DNA of 64,000 bases from Microbacterium sp. Leaf159 (GCF_001423615.1 NZ_LMOU01000001.1:1543590-1607589), one strand, 5' to 3'. Positions 8,403-17,456 are shown, counted from the stretch's first letter. Numbers and translations are program-made. Notes: generated by a model not told the origin, from the letters alone.

Positions 8403-9038
8403 TCAGGCGAGTCCGTGCTCGAACGCGAAGACGACGAGCTGCACACGGTCGCGCAGGGCCAGCTTCGTCAGGATGCGGCTGATGTGCGTCTTCACGGTGG
8501 CCTCGCTGAGATACTCGCGGGCGGCGATCTCGGAGTTCGAGAGCCCCCTCGCGGCGAGCGCGAAGATCTCGCGCTCACGATCGGTCAGCGACGCGAACTG
8601 GGCGGGAACCGGCTTCGGAGCCTCGGCGAAGTGCTCGAACAACTCGCGCGTGGCGGATGCCGCGATCACGCTCGACCCGGAGTGGACGGTGCGGATCGCG
8701 GCGAGCAGGAACTCGGGATCCGCATCCTTCAGCAGGAAGCCGCTGGCTCCCTGGCGGATAGCGCGGGCCGCCGCCTCATCGAGGTCGAACGTGGTCAGCA
8801 TCACGATCTTCGGCGGGTCGGGCTGCCCGAGGATCTCCGCTGTCGCGGTGAGACCGTCCATCACCGGCATCCTGATGTCCATCAGCACGACGTCCGGTCG
8901 GGTCACGCGGACCAGTTCGATCGCCTCGCGCCCGTCTCCGGCTTCACCGACCACGTCGATGTCCGGCTGTGATGCGAGCAGCATGCGGATGCCGGCGCGG
9001 AAGAGCGACTGATCGTCGACGAGGACGACTCTGATCAT
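8403..9038 (-). CDS. NarL/LuxR-type response regulator
   Basis: A 211-residue DNA-binding response regulator. The receiver domain has the acid pair DD at residues 8-9, phospho-acceptor Asp54 in VVLMDIRMP, the Thr switch in MLTTFD and the Lys in LLKDADPEF. The LuxR helix-turn-helix occupies roughly residues 145-205 (LTDREREIFALAARGLSNSEIA). The start overlaps the kinase stop codon (ATGA), so the pair is co-translated. Probable target: the ABC exporter immediately downstream. Confidence 0.92.
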   Translation of the reverse strand: MIRVVLVDDQSLFRAGIRMLLASQPDIDVVGEAGDGREAIELVRVTRPDVVLMDIRMPVMDGLTATAEILGQPDPPKIVMLTTFDLDEAAARAIRQGASGFLLKDADPEFLLAAIRTVHSGSSVIAASATRELFEHFAEAPKPVPAQFASLTDREREIFALAARGLSNSEIAAREYLSEATVKTHISRILTKLALRDRVQLVVFAFEHGLA

Positions 9039-10210
9039 GCGGCTTCTCCGATCGGCAGCGAGGCGTGGACGACGAACTGCACGCCCTGACGCTCCGCCTG
9101 AAGGCTACCGCCGACCAGCTGGGCGCGTTCGCGCATGCCGATCACGCCGTGCCCGCCGCTCCCCTGCGTCTGCTCGCGGCCGACGGTGTTGCGCACCTGG
9201 ATGTCGACCCGCTCGGGGAGCCACGCGAGGTGCACGTCGACTGCGCCGTCGCCATGCCGGATGGCGTTGGTGAGCGCCTCCTGCAGGATCCGGTACACGG
9301 CGAGCTGGATCGCCCCGGGCGGTTCGCCGGGAGGAGTGGGATCGACCGTGATGCGCGGTTCGATGCCCGCCTGCCGCACCTGAGCGAACAGTGCTTCGAG
9401 GTCGGCGAGGGTCGGTTGCGGGCCGTCTCCCTGCCGGTGGCGCAGCTGCGTGAGCAGCAGCCGCACGTCGCTCAGCGCCCCGCGCGCGGTCTGGGCGATG
9501 GTGCCCAGCGCCTCGGTCGCCATCTCCGGCTTCGCTGCGGCGGCATACCGGGCGCCGTCCGCCTGCGCGATCACGACGGCGAGAGAGTGCGCGACGATGT
9601 CGTGCATGTCGCGGGCGATGCGCACGCGCTCCTGCTCCTCGGCTGCGAGAGACTCCGCCTGCAGCTGCGCAGACCTGGTGCTCCGTGCACGCAGGACCAC
9701 GCGCCAGAGCAGGCCGCAGACCCAGGCGAACCCGAGCGCGAGCACCGAGAGAACGAGGAGCAGCGTGCCGGTCGTCAGCTGATCCCAGCCGCTCGCACCG
9801 GAGGCGACACCGTTGACGGCCACCATGTAGACGGCGGCGACGAGGCCACCGAAGAGCGCCGAGCCGAAACCCCACCAGAGCACGACCCGCGAGCCCCAGG
9901 CAGCGGTCGCGTAGAGCACCATCAGGATCGCCAGGTCGATGGGGAGCGGACCGAAGCTCGCCGACATCTGGATGATCGCACCGGCCCAGGCGGCGACGAG
10001 TGCGAGCCCCGGGGCGAGTCTGCCGATCGCGACGCCGCCGCACATCAGCAGACCCGCGACGATGACTGCTGCGGCGCCTGCACCGTCGACTCCCACGCCA
10101 CCCGCCCCCGGTCCGTAGAAGGCGACGGAGAACGGGGTGAGGATGACGAAGAGCAGCGCCGCCCCGACGATGTCGAGGATCAGCGCCGTGCGGGAGAGCG
10201 GGCGGATCAC
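9035..10210 (-). CDS. Membrane sensor histidine kinase, HisKA_3 type
   Basis: A 391-residue sensor kinase. The N-terminal 165 residues hold about five to six membrane segments with short extracellular loops, so the signal is probably sensed in or at the membrane. The dimerisation box VRIARDMHDIVAHSLAVVI contains phospho-acceptor His203. The ATPase domain follows, with AVYRILQEALTNAIRHG as N-box and GHGVIGMRERA as G-box near residue 360. The start is a GTG at 10210, 6 bases after TAGCGT (10222-10217, minus strand). It forms a two-gene operon with the response regulator; architecture resembles LiaS/DesK-type kinases. Confidence 0.9.
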   Translation of the reverse strand: MIRPLSRTALILDIVGAALLFVILTPFSVAFYGPGAGGVGVDGAGAAAVIVAGLLMCGGVAIGRLAPGLALVAAWAGAIIQMSASFGPLPIDLAILMVLYATAAWGSRVVLWWGFGSALFGGLVAAVYMVAVNGVASGASGWDQLTTGTLLLVLSVLALGFAWVCGLLWRVVLRARSTRSAQLQAESLAAEEQERVRIARDMHDIVAHSLAVVIAQADGARYAAAAKPEMATEALGTIAQTARGALSDVRLLLTQLRHRQGDGPQPTLADLEALFAQVRQAGIEPRITVDPTPPGEPPGAIQLAVYRILQEALTNAIRHGDGAVDVHLAWLPERVDIQVRNTVGREQTQGSGGHGVIGMRERAQLVGGSLQAERQGVQFVVHASLPIGEAA

Positions 10211-10274
10211 TCCTCCACGCTACGGGGCACGGCATCCGCCCCGCATCCGCCTGCAGATGTATCCGCCGGATGCG

Positions 10275-11066
10275 TCAGGCGCGCGCGATGATCTCTCCGT
10301 GCGGCACCAGGTACCAGCCGTCGCCGTCGTCGGCCCAGCGCTTCCAAGCGTCGCTGATCGCCTGCAGGTCCGCGGAGGTCGCCATGTCGCTGTCGACCAG
10401 CTGCCGGGCGAGCGCGGACTCGAGGATGCGGTCGGCCCACATGCCGCCCCACCAGGCGCGCTCCTCCGGCGTCGCATAGGTCCAGGTGGAAGTGCTCGCC
10501 GTGATGTCGTCGAAACCGGCGGCCCGCGCCCAGGCGAGCAGTCGACGGCCCGCATCGGGTTCGCCGCCGTTCGCCCGCGCGGCTCGTCGATAGAGGTCGA
10601 GCCAGCGGTCGAGCTCGGGGATCACCGGGAACCAGATGAAGCCCGCATAGTCGGCGTCGCGCACGGCGACGACCCCGCCCGGCGCCGTGACCCGGCGCAT
10701 CTCACGGAGCGCCTGCACGGGATCGCCGACGTGCTGCAGCACCTGGTGCGCGTGGACGACGTCGAAGCTGTCGTCGGCGAAGCTCAGGGAGTGGACGTCC
10801 TCGACCGAGAAGTCGAGATTCGTGAGACCTTGACTCGCCGCGAGGCCACGCGACAGCGCGAGCGCGTTCTCATCGATCTCGGTGGCCGTGACGTGGCCGA
10901 CCACGCCGGCGAAGTCGACCGTGATGCTCCCGGGCCCCGCTCCGACGTCGAGAAGCCTCGTGCCGGCCGTGAGGTGCGGGCGCAGGTACTCCGCCGAGTT
11001 CGCGATGGTGCGACTGCTGTGAGAGCGGAGGACGGTCTCGTGATGTCCGTGCGTGTAGGTGGCCAT
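10275..11066 (-). CDS. Class I SAM-dependent methyltransferase
   Basis: A 263-residue UbiE/Coq5-like methyltransferase. Motif I is LLDVGAGPGSITVDFA near residue 40, with TEIDENALALSR as the acidic motif, and FDVVHAHQVLQHVGDP as motif II. It follows menE on the same strand 43 bases downstream, but the sequence is not typical of the demethylmenaquinone methyltransferase MenG and its C-terminal 110 residues differ, so a role in menaquinone methylation is only suggested by position. GTGAGG just ahead of the ATG could be the ribosome-binding site. Confidence 0.82.
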   Translation of the reverse strand: MATYTHGHHETVLRSHSSRTIANSAEYLRPHLTAGTRLLDVGAGPGSITVDFAGVVGHVTATEIDENALALSRGLAASQGLTNLDFSVEDVHSLSFADDSFDVVHAHQVLQHVGDPVQALREMRRVTAPGGVVAVRDADYAGFIWFPVIPELDRWLDLYRRAARANGGEPDAGRRLLAWARAAGFDDITASTSTWTYATPEERAWWGGMWADRILESALARQLVDSDMATSADLQAISDAWKRWADDGDGWYLVPHGEIIARA

Positions 11067-11109
11067 GCCTCACTCTTGCAGGAGGTTTCCCGCCCCGGCG
11101 AATCGACGG

Positions 11110-12270
11110 TCAGTGCAGCTCGGCGACGGCTCGTCTGATCGCCTCGCGATCGGGCTTGCCCGACGAGAGCACATCGAGCTCGTCGACGAGGATCAGCCGC
11201 GTGGGCCTCGCGTGCTTGCCGAGTTCTTCGGCGACCACGTCCCGAGCATGCGCGAGCTGCTCGGACTCGCTGCGCCGCAGAGCCTCGCCACGAGGAGCTA
11301 CGATCACCGAGGCCTCACCCCAGTGCTCGTCCTCGACACCCACCACGACCGCTCCGGTGAGCCCGGGGACGCGACGCACCAGCCTCTCGACGCGGTCGAG
11401 TGAGATGTTGAGGCCACCGGAGACGATCACGTTGTCGGCTCTGCCGTGCACCCGCACCACGCCGTCGTCCAGGAGCCCGAGATCGCCGGTGTGATACCAG
11501 CGGATGCCGTGCTCGTCGTGCGAGAAGTTCTTCGCCGTCAGCTCACCGTCACCGAGATACCCGTCGGCGAGCATCGGACCGGCGATGCGCAGTTCGCCGT
11601 CGACCGTCCGCACGCCGACGGTGTCGAGCGGGACGCCGTCGTACACGCATCCTCCGCTGGTCTCCGTGGAGCCGTAGGTGCGCACCAGCCGGATCCCGAG
11701 ATCGGCCGCGCGGTCGCGCAGCGGCTCGGGCAGCGCCTGACCGCCGACGAGGATCGCGCGGTACGCCTGGAGCGCGGCACGTACGGGCGCATCGTCCGCC
11801 GCGTCGAGCAGGGTCGAGAGCTGGGCGGGCACGAGGGACGTGTAGAGGTCGGGCAGGGAGCCGGATGCCCCCGACGACGGTCGGAGCATCGACAGCGTCG
11901 ACTCGGCGAAGGATGCCGGCGAGAAGCGTCCGCTCAGAGCGACCGGATGCGTGCCCGCGACCAGAGACCGCACGACGACCTGGAGCCCCGCGACGTAGCC
12001 CGCGGGGAGGGCGAGCAGCCAGCGGCCCGCACCGATCCGCGCTGCCGTGGCATCCGCGCTCGCACGCAGGGCCTCACCGCTCAGGGCGACGCGCTTGGGG
12101 ATGCCGCTCGACCCCGACGTCGCGATCACGACCGCGGTACCCTCGGACACCCAGCTCGGGGCGTCTCCGAGCATGCCGAATCCGAGCGCAGGGCCGCCGT
12201 CGAGCGCACGGGCGAGAGCCTCACGGAGCTCAGCCGGATCCTCGGCATCCGTCGATCTCAACGCGACCAT
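11110..12270 (-). CDS. menE: o-Succinylbenzoate-CoA ligase
   Basis: MenE activates o-succinylbenzoate with ATP and CoA in menaquinone synthesis. The 386-residue protein is of the ANL adenylating superfamily: the P-loop is VIATSGSSGIPKRVALS near residue 73, then VRTYGSTETSGGC, YHTGDLGLLDDG and the hinge GRADNVIVSGGLNIS. The C-terminus ends with DVLSSGKPDREAIRRAV, holding the catalytic lysine of the family. I chose ATG 12270, with GAGG upstream, because the upstream in-frame extension to 12441 lies over menB. It is 31 bases after menB, consistent with one operon. Confidence 0.9.
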   Translation of the reverse strand: MVALRSTDAEDPAELREALARALDGGPALGFGMLGDAPSWVSEGTAVVIATSGSSGIPKRVALSGEALRASADATAARIGAGRWLLALPAGYVAGLQVVVRSLVAGTHPVALSGRFSPASFAESTLSMLRPSSGASGSLPDLYTSLVPAQLSTLLDAADDAPVRAALQAYRAILVGGQALPEPLRDRAADLGIRLVRTYGSTETSGGCVYDGVPLDTVGVRTVDGELRIAGPMLADGYLGDGELTAKNFSHDEHGIRWYHTGDLGLLDDGVVRVHGRADNVIVSGGLNISLDRVERLVRRVPGLTGAVVVGVEDEHWGEASVIVAPRGEALRRSESEQLAHARDVVAEELGKHARPTRLILVDELDVLSSGKPDREAIRRAVAELH

Positions 12271-12301
12271 GTGATCCTCGCTCCGCTCCGTCGTTCCAGG
12301 A

Positions 12302-13213
12302 TCAGTAATGCCAGGGGAACGAGGTCCAGTCCGGATCCCGCTTCTCGAGGAACGAGTCCCGCCCCTCGACGGCCTCGTCGGTGCCGTAGGCGAGGCGCGT
12401 GGCCTCCCCCGCGAACACCTGCTGGCCCACGAGTCCATCATCGACGGCGTTGAACGCGAACTTCAGCATCCGTATCGCGGTCGGCGACTTGGTGAGCACG
12501 GTGCGCGCCATCTTCAGCGCCTCGCGCTCGAGCTCCGCATGCGGCACGACACGGTTCACGGCACCGGCCTCGTAAGCGCGCTGCGCCGAATACTCCTCGG
12601 CGAGGAAGAACACCTCTCGAGCGAACTTCTGTCCCGTCTGCCTGGCCATGTACGCCGAGCCGTAGCCCGCATCGAAGCTCCCGACGTCGGCGTCGGTCTG
12701 CTTGAACCGCGCTTCTTCGGCAGAGGCGATTGTGAGGTCGCACACGACGTGCAGCGAGTGCCCTCCACCGGCAGCCCAACCGGGGACGACCGCGATGACG
12801 ACCTTGGGCATGAAGCGGATGAGCCGCTGCACCTCGAGGATGTGCAGGCGGCCGGCGCGGGCCGGATCGTGCACGGTCGTCTCGTCGTCGGAGTACTTGT
12901 AGCCGTCGCGTCCGCGGATGCGCTGATCGCCGCCGGAGCAGAACGCCCAGCCCCCGTCCTTCGGGCTCGGACCGTTGCCCGTCAGCAGCACGGCGCCGAT
13001 GCGCGGATTCTGCCGTGCATCGTCGAGCGCTCGATACAGCTCGTCGACGGTGTGCGGGCGGAAGGCGTTGCGCACCTCCGGGCGGTTGAACGCGATGCGG
13101 GCGACCCCGCCATCGATGCTCACATGCGCCGTGATGTCGGTGTAGTCCTCGGCACCGGGCGCGAGCACCCATTCGTCCGGGTCGAACAGGTCTGAGACGA
13201 ATGCGCTGGTCAC
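12302..13213 (-). CDS. menB: 1,4-Dihydroxy-2-naphthoyl-CoA synthase
   Basis: MenB cyclises o-succinylbenzoyl-CoA by a Dieckmann-type reaction in menaquinone synthesis. The 303-residue protein has the crotonase fold with the MenB-specific stretches FCSGGDQRIRG, WAAGGGHSLHVVCDLT, DVGSFDAGYGSAYMARQ and the C-terminal DPDWTSFPWHY. The start is a GTG at 13213, placed 7 bases after TAGGCT (13226-13221, minus strand) and giving the family length; a longer in-frame ORF to 13999 runs through the HAAS gene and is not real. It leads the menB-menE-methyltransferase run. Confidence 0.95.
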   Translation of the reverse strand: MTSAFVSDLFDPDEWVLAPGAEDYTDITAHVSIDGGVARIAFNRPEVRNAFRPHTVDELYRALDDARQNPRIGAVLLTGNGPSPKDGGWAFCSGGDQRIRGRDGYKYSDDETTVHDPARAGRLHILEVQRLIRFMPKVVIAVVPGWAAGGGHSLHVVCDLTIASAEEARFKQTDADVGSFDAGYGSAYMARQTGQKFAREVFFLAEEYSAQRAYEAGAVNRVVPHAELEREALKMARTVLTKSPTAIRMLKFAFNAVDDGLVGQQVFAGEATRLAYGTDEAVEGRDSFLEKRDPDWTSFPWHY

Positions 13214-13293
13214 AGCATCCAGCCTATTCCTGTGGAGGTTGCAGACGCAGACGGCGCCACCTGCGAGCAGGCGACGCCGTCTGTGCTCCGTGT

Positions 13294-14253
13294 TCAGATG
13301 CGGCGAGCGCGAGCGGTCTTGATCCAGCCGTCGACGATGTCCCAGGTCGGGAAGGCGACGAGGCAGAACCCTGTGATCACTGTGAGGATGCGCATCGTCT
13401 CGTCGGTCACACCGCTGTCGGTGAAGACGAAGCTCAGGAACTCGGGGTTGATCAGCGCTCCTTGCAGCAGCAGCGTCATCGACCAGGCGGCGAAGACGAC
13501 GGCGAGCAGTGTGTTGACCACCGCAGCACCGACCGTCCACCGTCGCTTCGCGTAGACCACGACCGCCAGCAGCGCCTCTGCGGCGAACAGCACGAAGAAG
13601 AACGTGATGCCCCACGGCCAGAGCCCCGGGTCGAGGATCGCGATCGGGTCGCCGCCGGTCGGGAAGAAGCCGACGAGTGCGTCCCAGAACACCGCGCCGA
13701 CCCCGAGAGCCAGGAACACGAGGGAGGCGATCGCATCTGCCCGCCCCGCGCCGTTCTGCGTCGGCTCGGGAAGCTGATCGACATCCCACTTCACACCGGT
13801 GTCCGTGCCGGCGCGCTCGAGGATGACGAAGACCAGCGTCACCCAGAAGCCGATGTGCACGACCGAGCCGAGTGTCGCGACGACCGCGGTGCCGATGATC
13901 TCGCCGGTCGGAGCACCGTCGAGCAGTTGCCCGAGGACCACCCCTCCGAAGACGCACACCGGGACGATCCAGAGCAGCAGCTTGAGCAGGCGCCACCACA
14001 CGAGGTAGTACTTCGGGCCGATCAGGTGGAGCGGACGGTCGGCATAGCCGGCGGCGAGGATGCCGGGATCGCCGAGCTCCGTGAGGACCGCGCGCTCGGC
14101 GTCCTCAGGGGCCTCGCCCTGCTCGAGCCTGGCATCGATCGCGTCGGCGATGGAGCCTTCGAGTTCGGCGCGCACGTCGCCCTGCACCTCGGGGGTGAGG
14201 CTGCGGATCGTGGCGCTGATGTATCGCTCGGTGAGCGTGGCGGTCGTGTTCAT
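13294..14253 (-). CDS. HAAS-domain multi-pass membrane protein
   Basis: A 319-residue protein with a cytoplasmic N-terminal HAAS/permease-prefix domain (RYISATIRSLTPEVQGDVRA, then AERAVLTELGDPGILAAGY) and about seven membrane helices from residue 85 on. HAAS domains are found next to PadR regulators and are thought to act in membrane-linked signalling or anti-regulator roles; no function is proven. It begins one base after the padR stop codon and is thus co-transcribed with it. Confidence 0.8.
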   Translation of the reverse strand: MNTTATLTERYISATIRSLTPEVQGDVRAELEGSIADAIDARLEQGEAPEDAERAVLTELGDPGILAAGYADRPLHLIGPKYYLVWWRLLKLLLWIVPVCVFGGVVLGQLLDGAPTGEIIGTAVVATLGSVVHIGFWVTLVFVILERAGTDTGVKWDVDQLPEPTQNGAGRADAIASLVFLALGVGAVFWDALVGFFPTGGDPIAILDPGLWPWGITFFFVLFAAEALLAVVVYAKRRWTVGAAVVNTLLAVVFAAWSMTLLLQGALINPEFLSFVFTDSGVTDETMRILTVITGFCLVAFPTWDIVDGWIKTARARRI

Positions 14254-14254
14254 G

Positions 14255-14587
14255 TCAGTTCTCCTCAGCTGTGAGGGTCGCGATCGCAGTCGTGAGCGAT
14301 CGCCATTCTTCGGTCAGGGTGTCGGCGAGCCGGATGCCGGCCTCCGAGGTGCGGTAGAACTTGCGCGGCCGCGCCTCGTCGGTGTTCCACTCGCTCGTGA
14401 GGTACTCCTGCTTCTCGAGCCTGCGAAGCAGCGGGTACAGCGTGTTCGCGTCGGTGGCGAAGCCTCGGCGCTCGAGTTCCTCGAGCAGCGCGTAGCCGTA
14501 CCCCGCCGTGCGCAGCAGCTGCAGACAGGCCAGCACCACGGTGCCGCGACGCAATTCCTGCAGATGCGTGTCGAGGGTTTCGTTCAT
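14255..14587 (-). CDS. PadR-family transcriptional regulator
   Basis: A 110-residue winged-helix repressor of the PadR family: GTVVLACLQLL near the N-terminus, GYGYALLEELERRG and NTLYPLLRRLEKQEYL form the DNA-binding region and the C-terminal helix dimerises. Such proteins usually repress their own operon and are released by small hydrophobic ligands or by the partner HAAS protein. I chose ATG 14587: TACTGT (14600-14595, minus strand) lies so close that the transcript should begin at this ATG, which excludes the in-frame ATG at 14611. Confidence 0.88.
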   Translation of the reverse strand: MNETLDTHLQELRRGTVVLACLQLLRTAGYGYALLEELERRGFATDANTLYPLLRRLEKQEYLTSEWNTDEARPRKFYRTSEAGIRLADTLTEEWRSLTTAIATLTAEEN

Positions 14588-14594
14588 GTCCGTC

Positions 14595-14624
14595 ACAGTA
14601 CTGTGTGTCACACACTATTGTCAA
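14595..14624 (-). promoter_or_regulatory. padR promoter overlapping a 25-bp inverted-repeat operator
   Basis: On the minus strand TTGACA (14624-14619) and TACTGT (14600-14595) are 18 bases apart, predicting a start at the padR ATG itself. The spacer is occupied by two 12-base half-sites, CAGTACTGTGTG (14596-14607) and the complement of CAATAGTGTGTG (14609-14620), separated by one base and matching at 10 of 12 positions. This is a strong candidate for PadR autoregulation by promoter occlusion. Confidence 0.7.
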
Positions 14625-14676
14625 TCACACATTTATGTAGCGCCCGTCAGTCACGTCCACGAAGTACCGTGGGCGC

Positions 14677-15696
14677 ATGGCCATCGAGATCTCGCGCATC
14701 GATCCGTTCGATCCTGTCGAGATGGGTGCCTGGTGGGAGGCGTATTCGGCAGCCGAGCGCGCGGACCGCGGTGCGGACGCTGTCGTGTGGTCGCTCGCGG
14801 AATCCCGCAGCGAGCTGCAGCAGGAATCCGCCGTCGTCGATCGGCGGGCCTACCTGCTGCGCGACGGCGATGAGGTGGTCGGCTCCGCGAGCCTCGCTCT
14901 GCCACTCAAAGACAACACGCACACAGCCCACCTGGCGGTGAGCGTGCCGCCGCGCCACCGACGACGCGGCATCGGATCGGCCGCGCTGGCGTTCCTTGAG
15001 GGCGAAGCCGTGGCATCCGCCCGGACCACCGCGCACGGCTCGACGTCCTGGCCCTACGAACGCGGATCGGAGGGAGCCGATTCCCCCGGGCGCGAGTTCG
15101 CCCGCGCGCACGGATACGCGCTCGCCCTCGGCGACGTGCAGAGCAGACTCGACCTGCCCGTCGATCCCGCACTGCTCGATCGGCTCGAGACCGACATCGC
15201 CGGCTCGACCGACGGCTATGAGCTCCGCAGCTGGGTCGGTCGCGTCCCCGACGACGTCGTGGAACGCTGGACGATCCTCGACGCGACTCTCGAGACCGAG
15301 GCACCGACCGGCGAACTAGACATCGAGCCGCAGAAGCCCGATGTCGACAGCATCCGCGAGAGCGAGGAGCTGATCGACCGACAGCGGCGCCTCTCGTTCG
15401 GCACCATCGCCCTCGCTCCGGACGGCGACGCGGCCGCGTACTCCCAGCTGGTGGTCTCCCGCGACGACGGGAACGCCTACCAGTGGCGAACCCTCGTGCG
15501 CGCGGCCGACCGCGGGCATCGGCTCGGCCTCGCCGTGAAGGTCGCCAATCTGCGGATGCTGCACCGCGAGGCGCCCCGAACGACAGCGGTCTACACCTAC
15601 AACGCCGAGTCCAACGCGCACATGCTCGCCGTCAACACGCTGCTCGGCTTCCGGCCGAGCGAGCGACTCGGCGAGCTGCAGAAGCGACTGACCTGA
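14677..15696 (+). CDS. Double-domain GNAT acetyltransferase
   Basis: A 339-residue protein made of two GNAT folds. The first has the acetyl-CoA loop VPPRHRRRGIGSAALAF near residue 90. The second ends with AADRGHRLGLAVKVANLRML near residue 275 followed by VYTYNAESNAHMLAVNTLLGF, a pattern seen in actinobacterial tandem GNATs related to mycothiol synthase. Substrate unknown. The ATG lies 6 bases after TACCGT (14665-14670) and lacks a Shine-Dalgarno. Confidence 0.82.
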   Translation: MAIEISRIDPFDPVEMGAWWEAYSAAERADRGADAVVWSLAESRSELQQESAVVDRRAYLLRDGDEVVGSASLALPLKDNTHTAHLAVSVPPRHRRRGIGSAALAFLEGEAVASARTTAHGSTSWPYERGSEGADSPGREFARAHGYALALGDVQSRLDLPVDPALLDRLETDIAGSTDGYELRSWVGRVPDDVVERWTILDATLETEAPTGELDIEPQKPDVDSIRESEELIDRQRRLSFGTIALAPDGDAAAYSQLVVSRDDGNAYQWRTLVRAADRGHRLGLAVKVANLRMLHREAPRTTAVYTYNAESNAHMLAVNTLLGFRPSERLGELQKRLT

Positions 15697-15755
15697 CTCA
15701 CCCCCTTCGGCACGGCGGATGCCGTCCGCGCGCGGGCACAGAGCAGAATGAGCAC

Positions 15756-16733
15756 ATGCTCCCACCGCTCGCAGACCTGCTCAGCTCGGCCCGGATCGTC
15801 GCGCTGCCGATGCACACCCGATTCCGCGGGGTCGACACCAGGGAGGCGCTGCTCTTCGAAGGACCGCAGGGCTGGGCGGAGTTCTCCCCGTTCCTCGAGT
15901 ATGAGGACGCGGAGGCGGCGACCTGGCTCGCGGCTGCGATCGACTTCGCCTGGAGGCCGCAGCCCGAGCCGCTGCGCGAGCGGATCGGGGTCAACGCCAC
16001 GATCCCGGCGATCGAGGCATCGCGGGTGGCGGAGGTGCTGGCGCGATTCGCCGGATGCCGCACCGCCAAGGTCAAGGTCGCGGAGCCCGGGCAGACGCTC
16101 ACCGACGACATCGACCGAGTCCGAGCAGTGCGCGATGTCATGGGTCCCGAGGGTCGCATCCGCATCGACGCCAACGGACTGTGGAACGTCGACGAGGCCG
16201 AGCACGCGGTGCACGCTCTCAACGAGTTCGATCTGGAGTACGTCGAGCAGCCGTGCGCCACGGTGCCCGAACTCGCCGAGGTGCGCACCCGCGTGAAGTA
16301 CATGGGCATCCCGGTCGCCGCCGACGAGAGCATCCGCAAGTCGTCCGACCCGCTCGCGGTCGCTCGCGAGAAGGCCGCCGACCTGCTCGTGATCAAGGCC
16401 CAGCCGCTCGGCGGCATCACACACGCGCTGCAGATCATCACCGCCGCGGGTCTGCCGGTCGTGGTCTCCAGCGCGCTCGACACCGCGGTCGGTCTCTCTC
16501 AGGGCGCGGCTCTCGCGGCCGCCCTCCCGACCCTCGACTACGACTGCGGGCTCGGCACCGCGTCGCTCTTCCTCGACGACGTCGCCGACCGCCGCCCCGT
16601 CGACGGCTCGATCCCCGCAGCGCGCGTCACCCCGGATGCAGCGGCGCTCACGCGTCTCGCAGCCTCGGACGAGCGTCGCGACTGGTGGCTCGATCGCCTC
16701 GCGCGGTGCTACGCGGTGCTCGACGCGCGCTGA
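15756..16733 (+). CDS. menC: o-Succinylbenzoate synthase
   Basis: MenC dehydrates SHCHC to o-succinylbenzoate, the step before MenE. The 325-residue protein belongs to the enolase superfamily: catalytic KVK in AKVKVAEPG near residue 107, metal ligands in RIDANGLWN, YVEQPC and VAADESI, and the second lysine in VIKAQPLGG. The ATG at 15756 lies 6 bases after CAGAAT (15744-15749). It is on the opposite strand to menB/menE and separated from them by PadR, HAAS and GNAT genes; menD, menF and menA are not in the window. Confidence 0.93.
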   Translation: MLPPLADLLSSARIVALPMHTRFRGVDTREALLFEGPQGWAEFSPFLEYEDAEAATWLAAAIDFAWRPQPEPLRERIGVNATIPAIEASRVAEVLARFAGCRTAKVKVAEPGQTLTDDIDRVRAVRDVMGPEGRIRIDANGLWNVDEAEHAVHALNEFDLEYVEQPCATVPELAEVRTRVKYMGIPVAADESIRKSSDPLAVAREKAADLLVIKAQPLGGITHALQIITAAGLPVVVSSALDTAVGLSQGAALAAALPTLDYDCGLGTASLFLDDVADRRPVDGSIPAARVTPDAAALTRLAASDERRDWWLDRLARCYAVLDAR

Positions 16734-16744
16734 CCTCACGCTTC

Positions 16745-16773
16745 ACCTGCATGCCAAGATCACGGATGCAGGT
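16745..16773. terminator. Hairpin between the convergent menC and tetR genes
   Basis: Arms ACCTGCAT (16745-16752) and ATGCAGGT (16766-16773) form a perfect 8-bp stem, and a second short stem CCGGCA/TGCCGG lies further right before the tetR stop. No T-run is seen. It probably serves as a shared terminator. Confidence 0.4.
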
Positions 16774-16832
16774 CGCGATCGCCCGTCTCAGCAGGCATCC
16801 GTCATCCCGGCATGCATTTGTGCCGGACGGGG

Positions 16833-17456
16833 TCACTCGGCGAGGAGCAGCTGCACGAGCCTTCCGAGTTCCTCACTGCCCGAGTGGCGCAGCTGGTCGG
16901 AGTCCTGACCGGCCATCGCGCCGCGAACGGTCATGCCCTCCCAGATGATCATCAGCATGCGCGCCGCTTCGTCTGCCGGGATCTTCAGCTCGAGCGAGCT
17001 CACCGAGACGATGTCGGTGATGATGACGGCGATGCTCGAGACCATCTCGCGCTCCTGCACGAGGTAGGCGGCACCGAACTGCGCGTCCCGCAGTGCACGG
17101 ATGCGGATCTCGCTCATGAGCATCACGCCGAGGCGGTCGTCGCCTCCTGCATCCATGATCTGCTGCACCAGCTCGACCGGATCGCACCCTTCCGAGAGGC
17201 CGCCGTCGGCGGCGATCTCCTCGACGCGGGCGCGCACGGCGTTGACGCGCTGCTCGGCGACGCTTCCGGCGAGCATCAGGAACAGCTCATCCTTCGACTC
17301 GAAGTTCGAATAGAAGGCGCCGCGCGTGAATCCGGCACGGTCGCAGACCGCCTCGACGGATGCACCATCGAGGCCGACCTCGGCGAAGACCTGCGCTGCG
17401 GCATCCAGAAGCCTGGCTCGCGTGTTCTCGCGACTACGGGTGGCGGGTGTCGTCAT
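16833..17456 (-). CDS. TetR-family transcriptional regulator
   Basis: A 207-residue TetR repressor. The N-terminal helix-turn-helix runs through LLDAAAQVFAEVGLDGASVEAVCDRAG (residues about 16-42) and ends with the typical FTRGAFYSNFESKDELF. The C-terminal ligand domain has no recognisable signature. It is divergent from the MMPL gene, with two tandem palindromes between them, so it should repress the MMPL-YhgE operon and itself. AGGAGG sits upstream of the ATG. Confidence 0.9.
   Translation of the reverse strand: MTTPATRSRENTRARLLDAAAQVFAEVGLDGASVEAVCDRAGFTRGAFYSNFESKDELFLMLAGSVAEQRVNAVRARVEEIAADGGLSEGCDPVELVQQIMDAGGDDRLGVMLMSEIRIRALRDAQFGAAYLVQEREMVSSIAVIITDIVSVSSLELKIPADEAARMLMIIWEGMTVRGAMAGQDSDQLRHSGSEELGRLVQLLLAE

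Noticed and set aside
12271..12441. Upstream start for menE
   Set aside because: The extra 57 residues overlap menB and are arginine/serine-rich without similarity to MenE.
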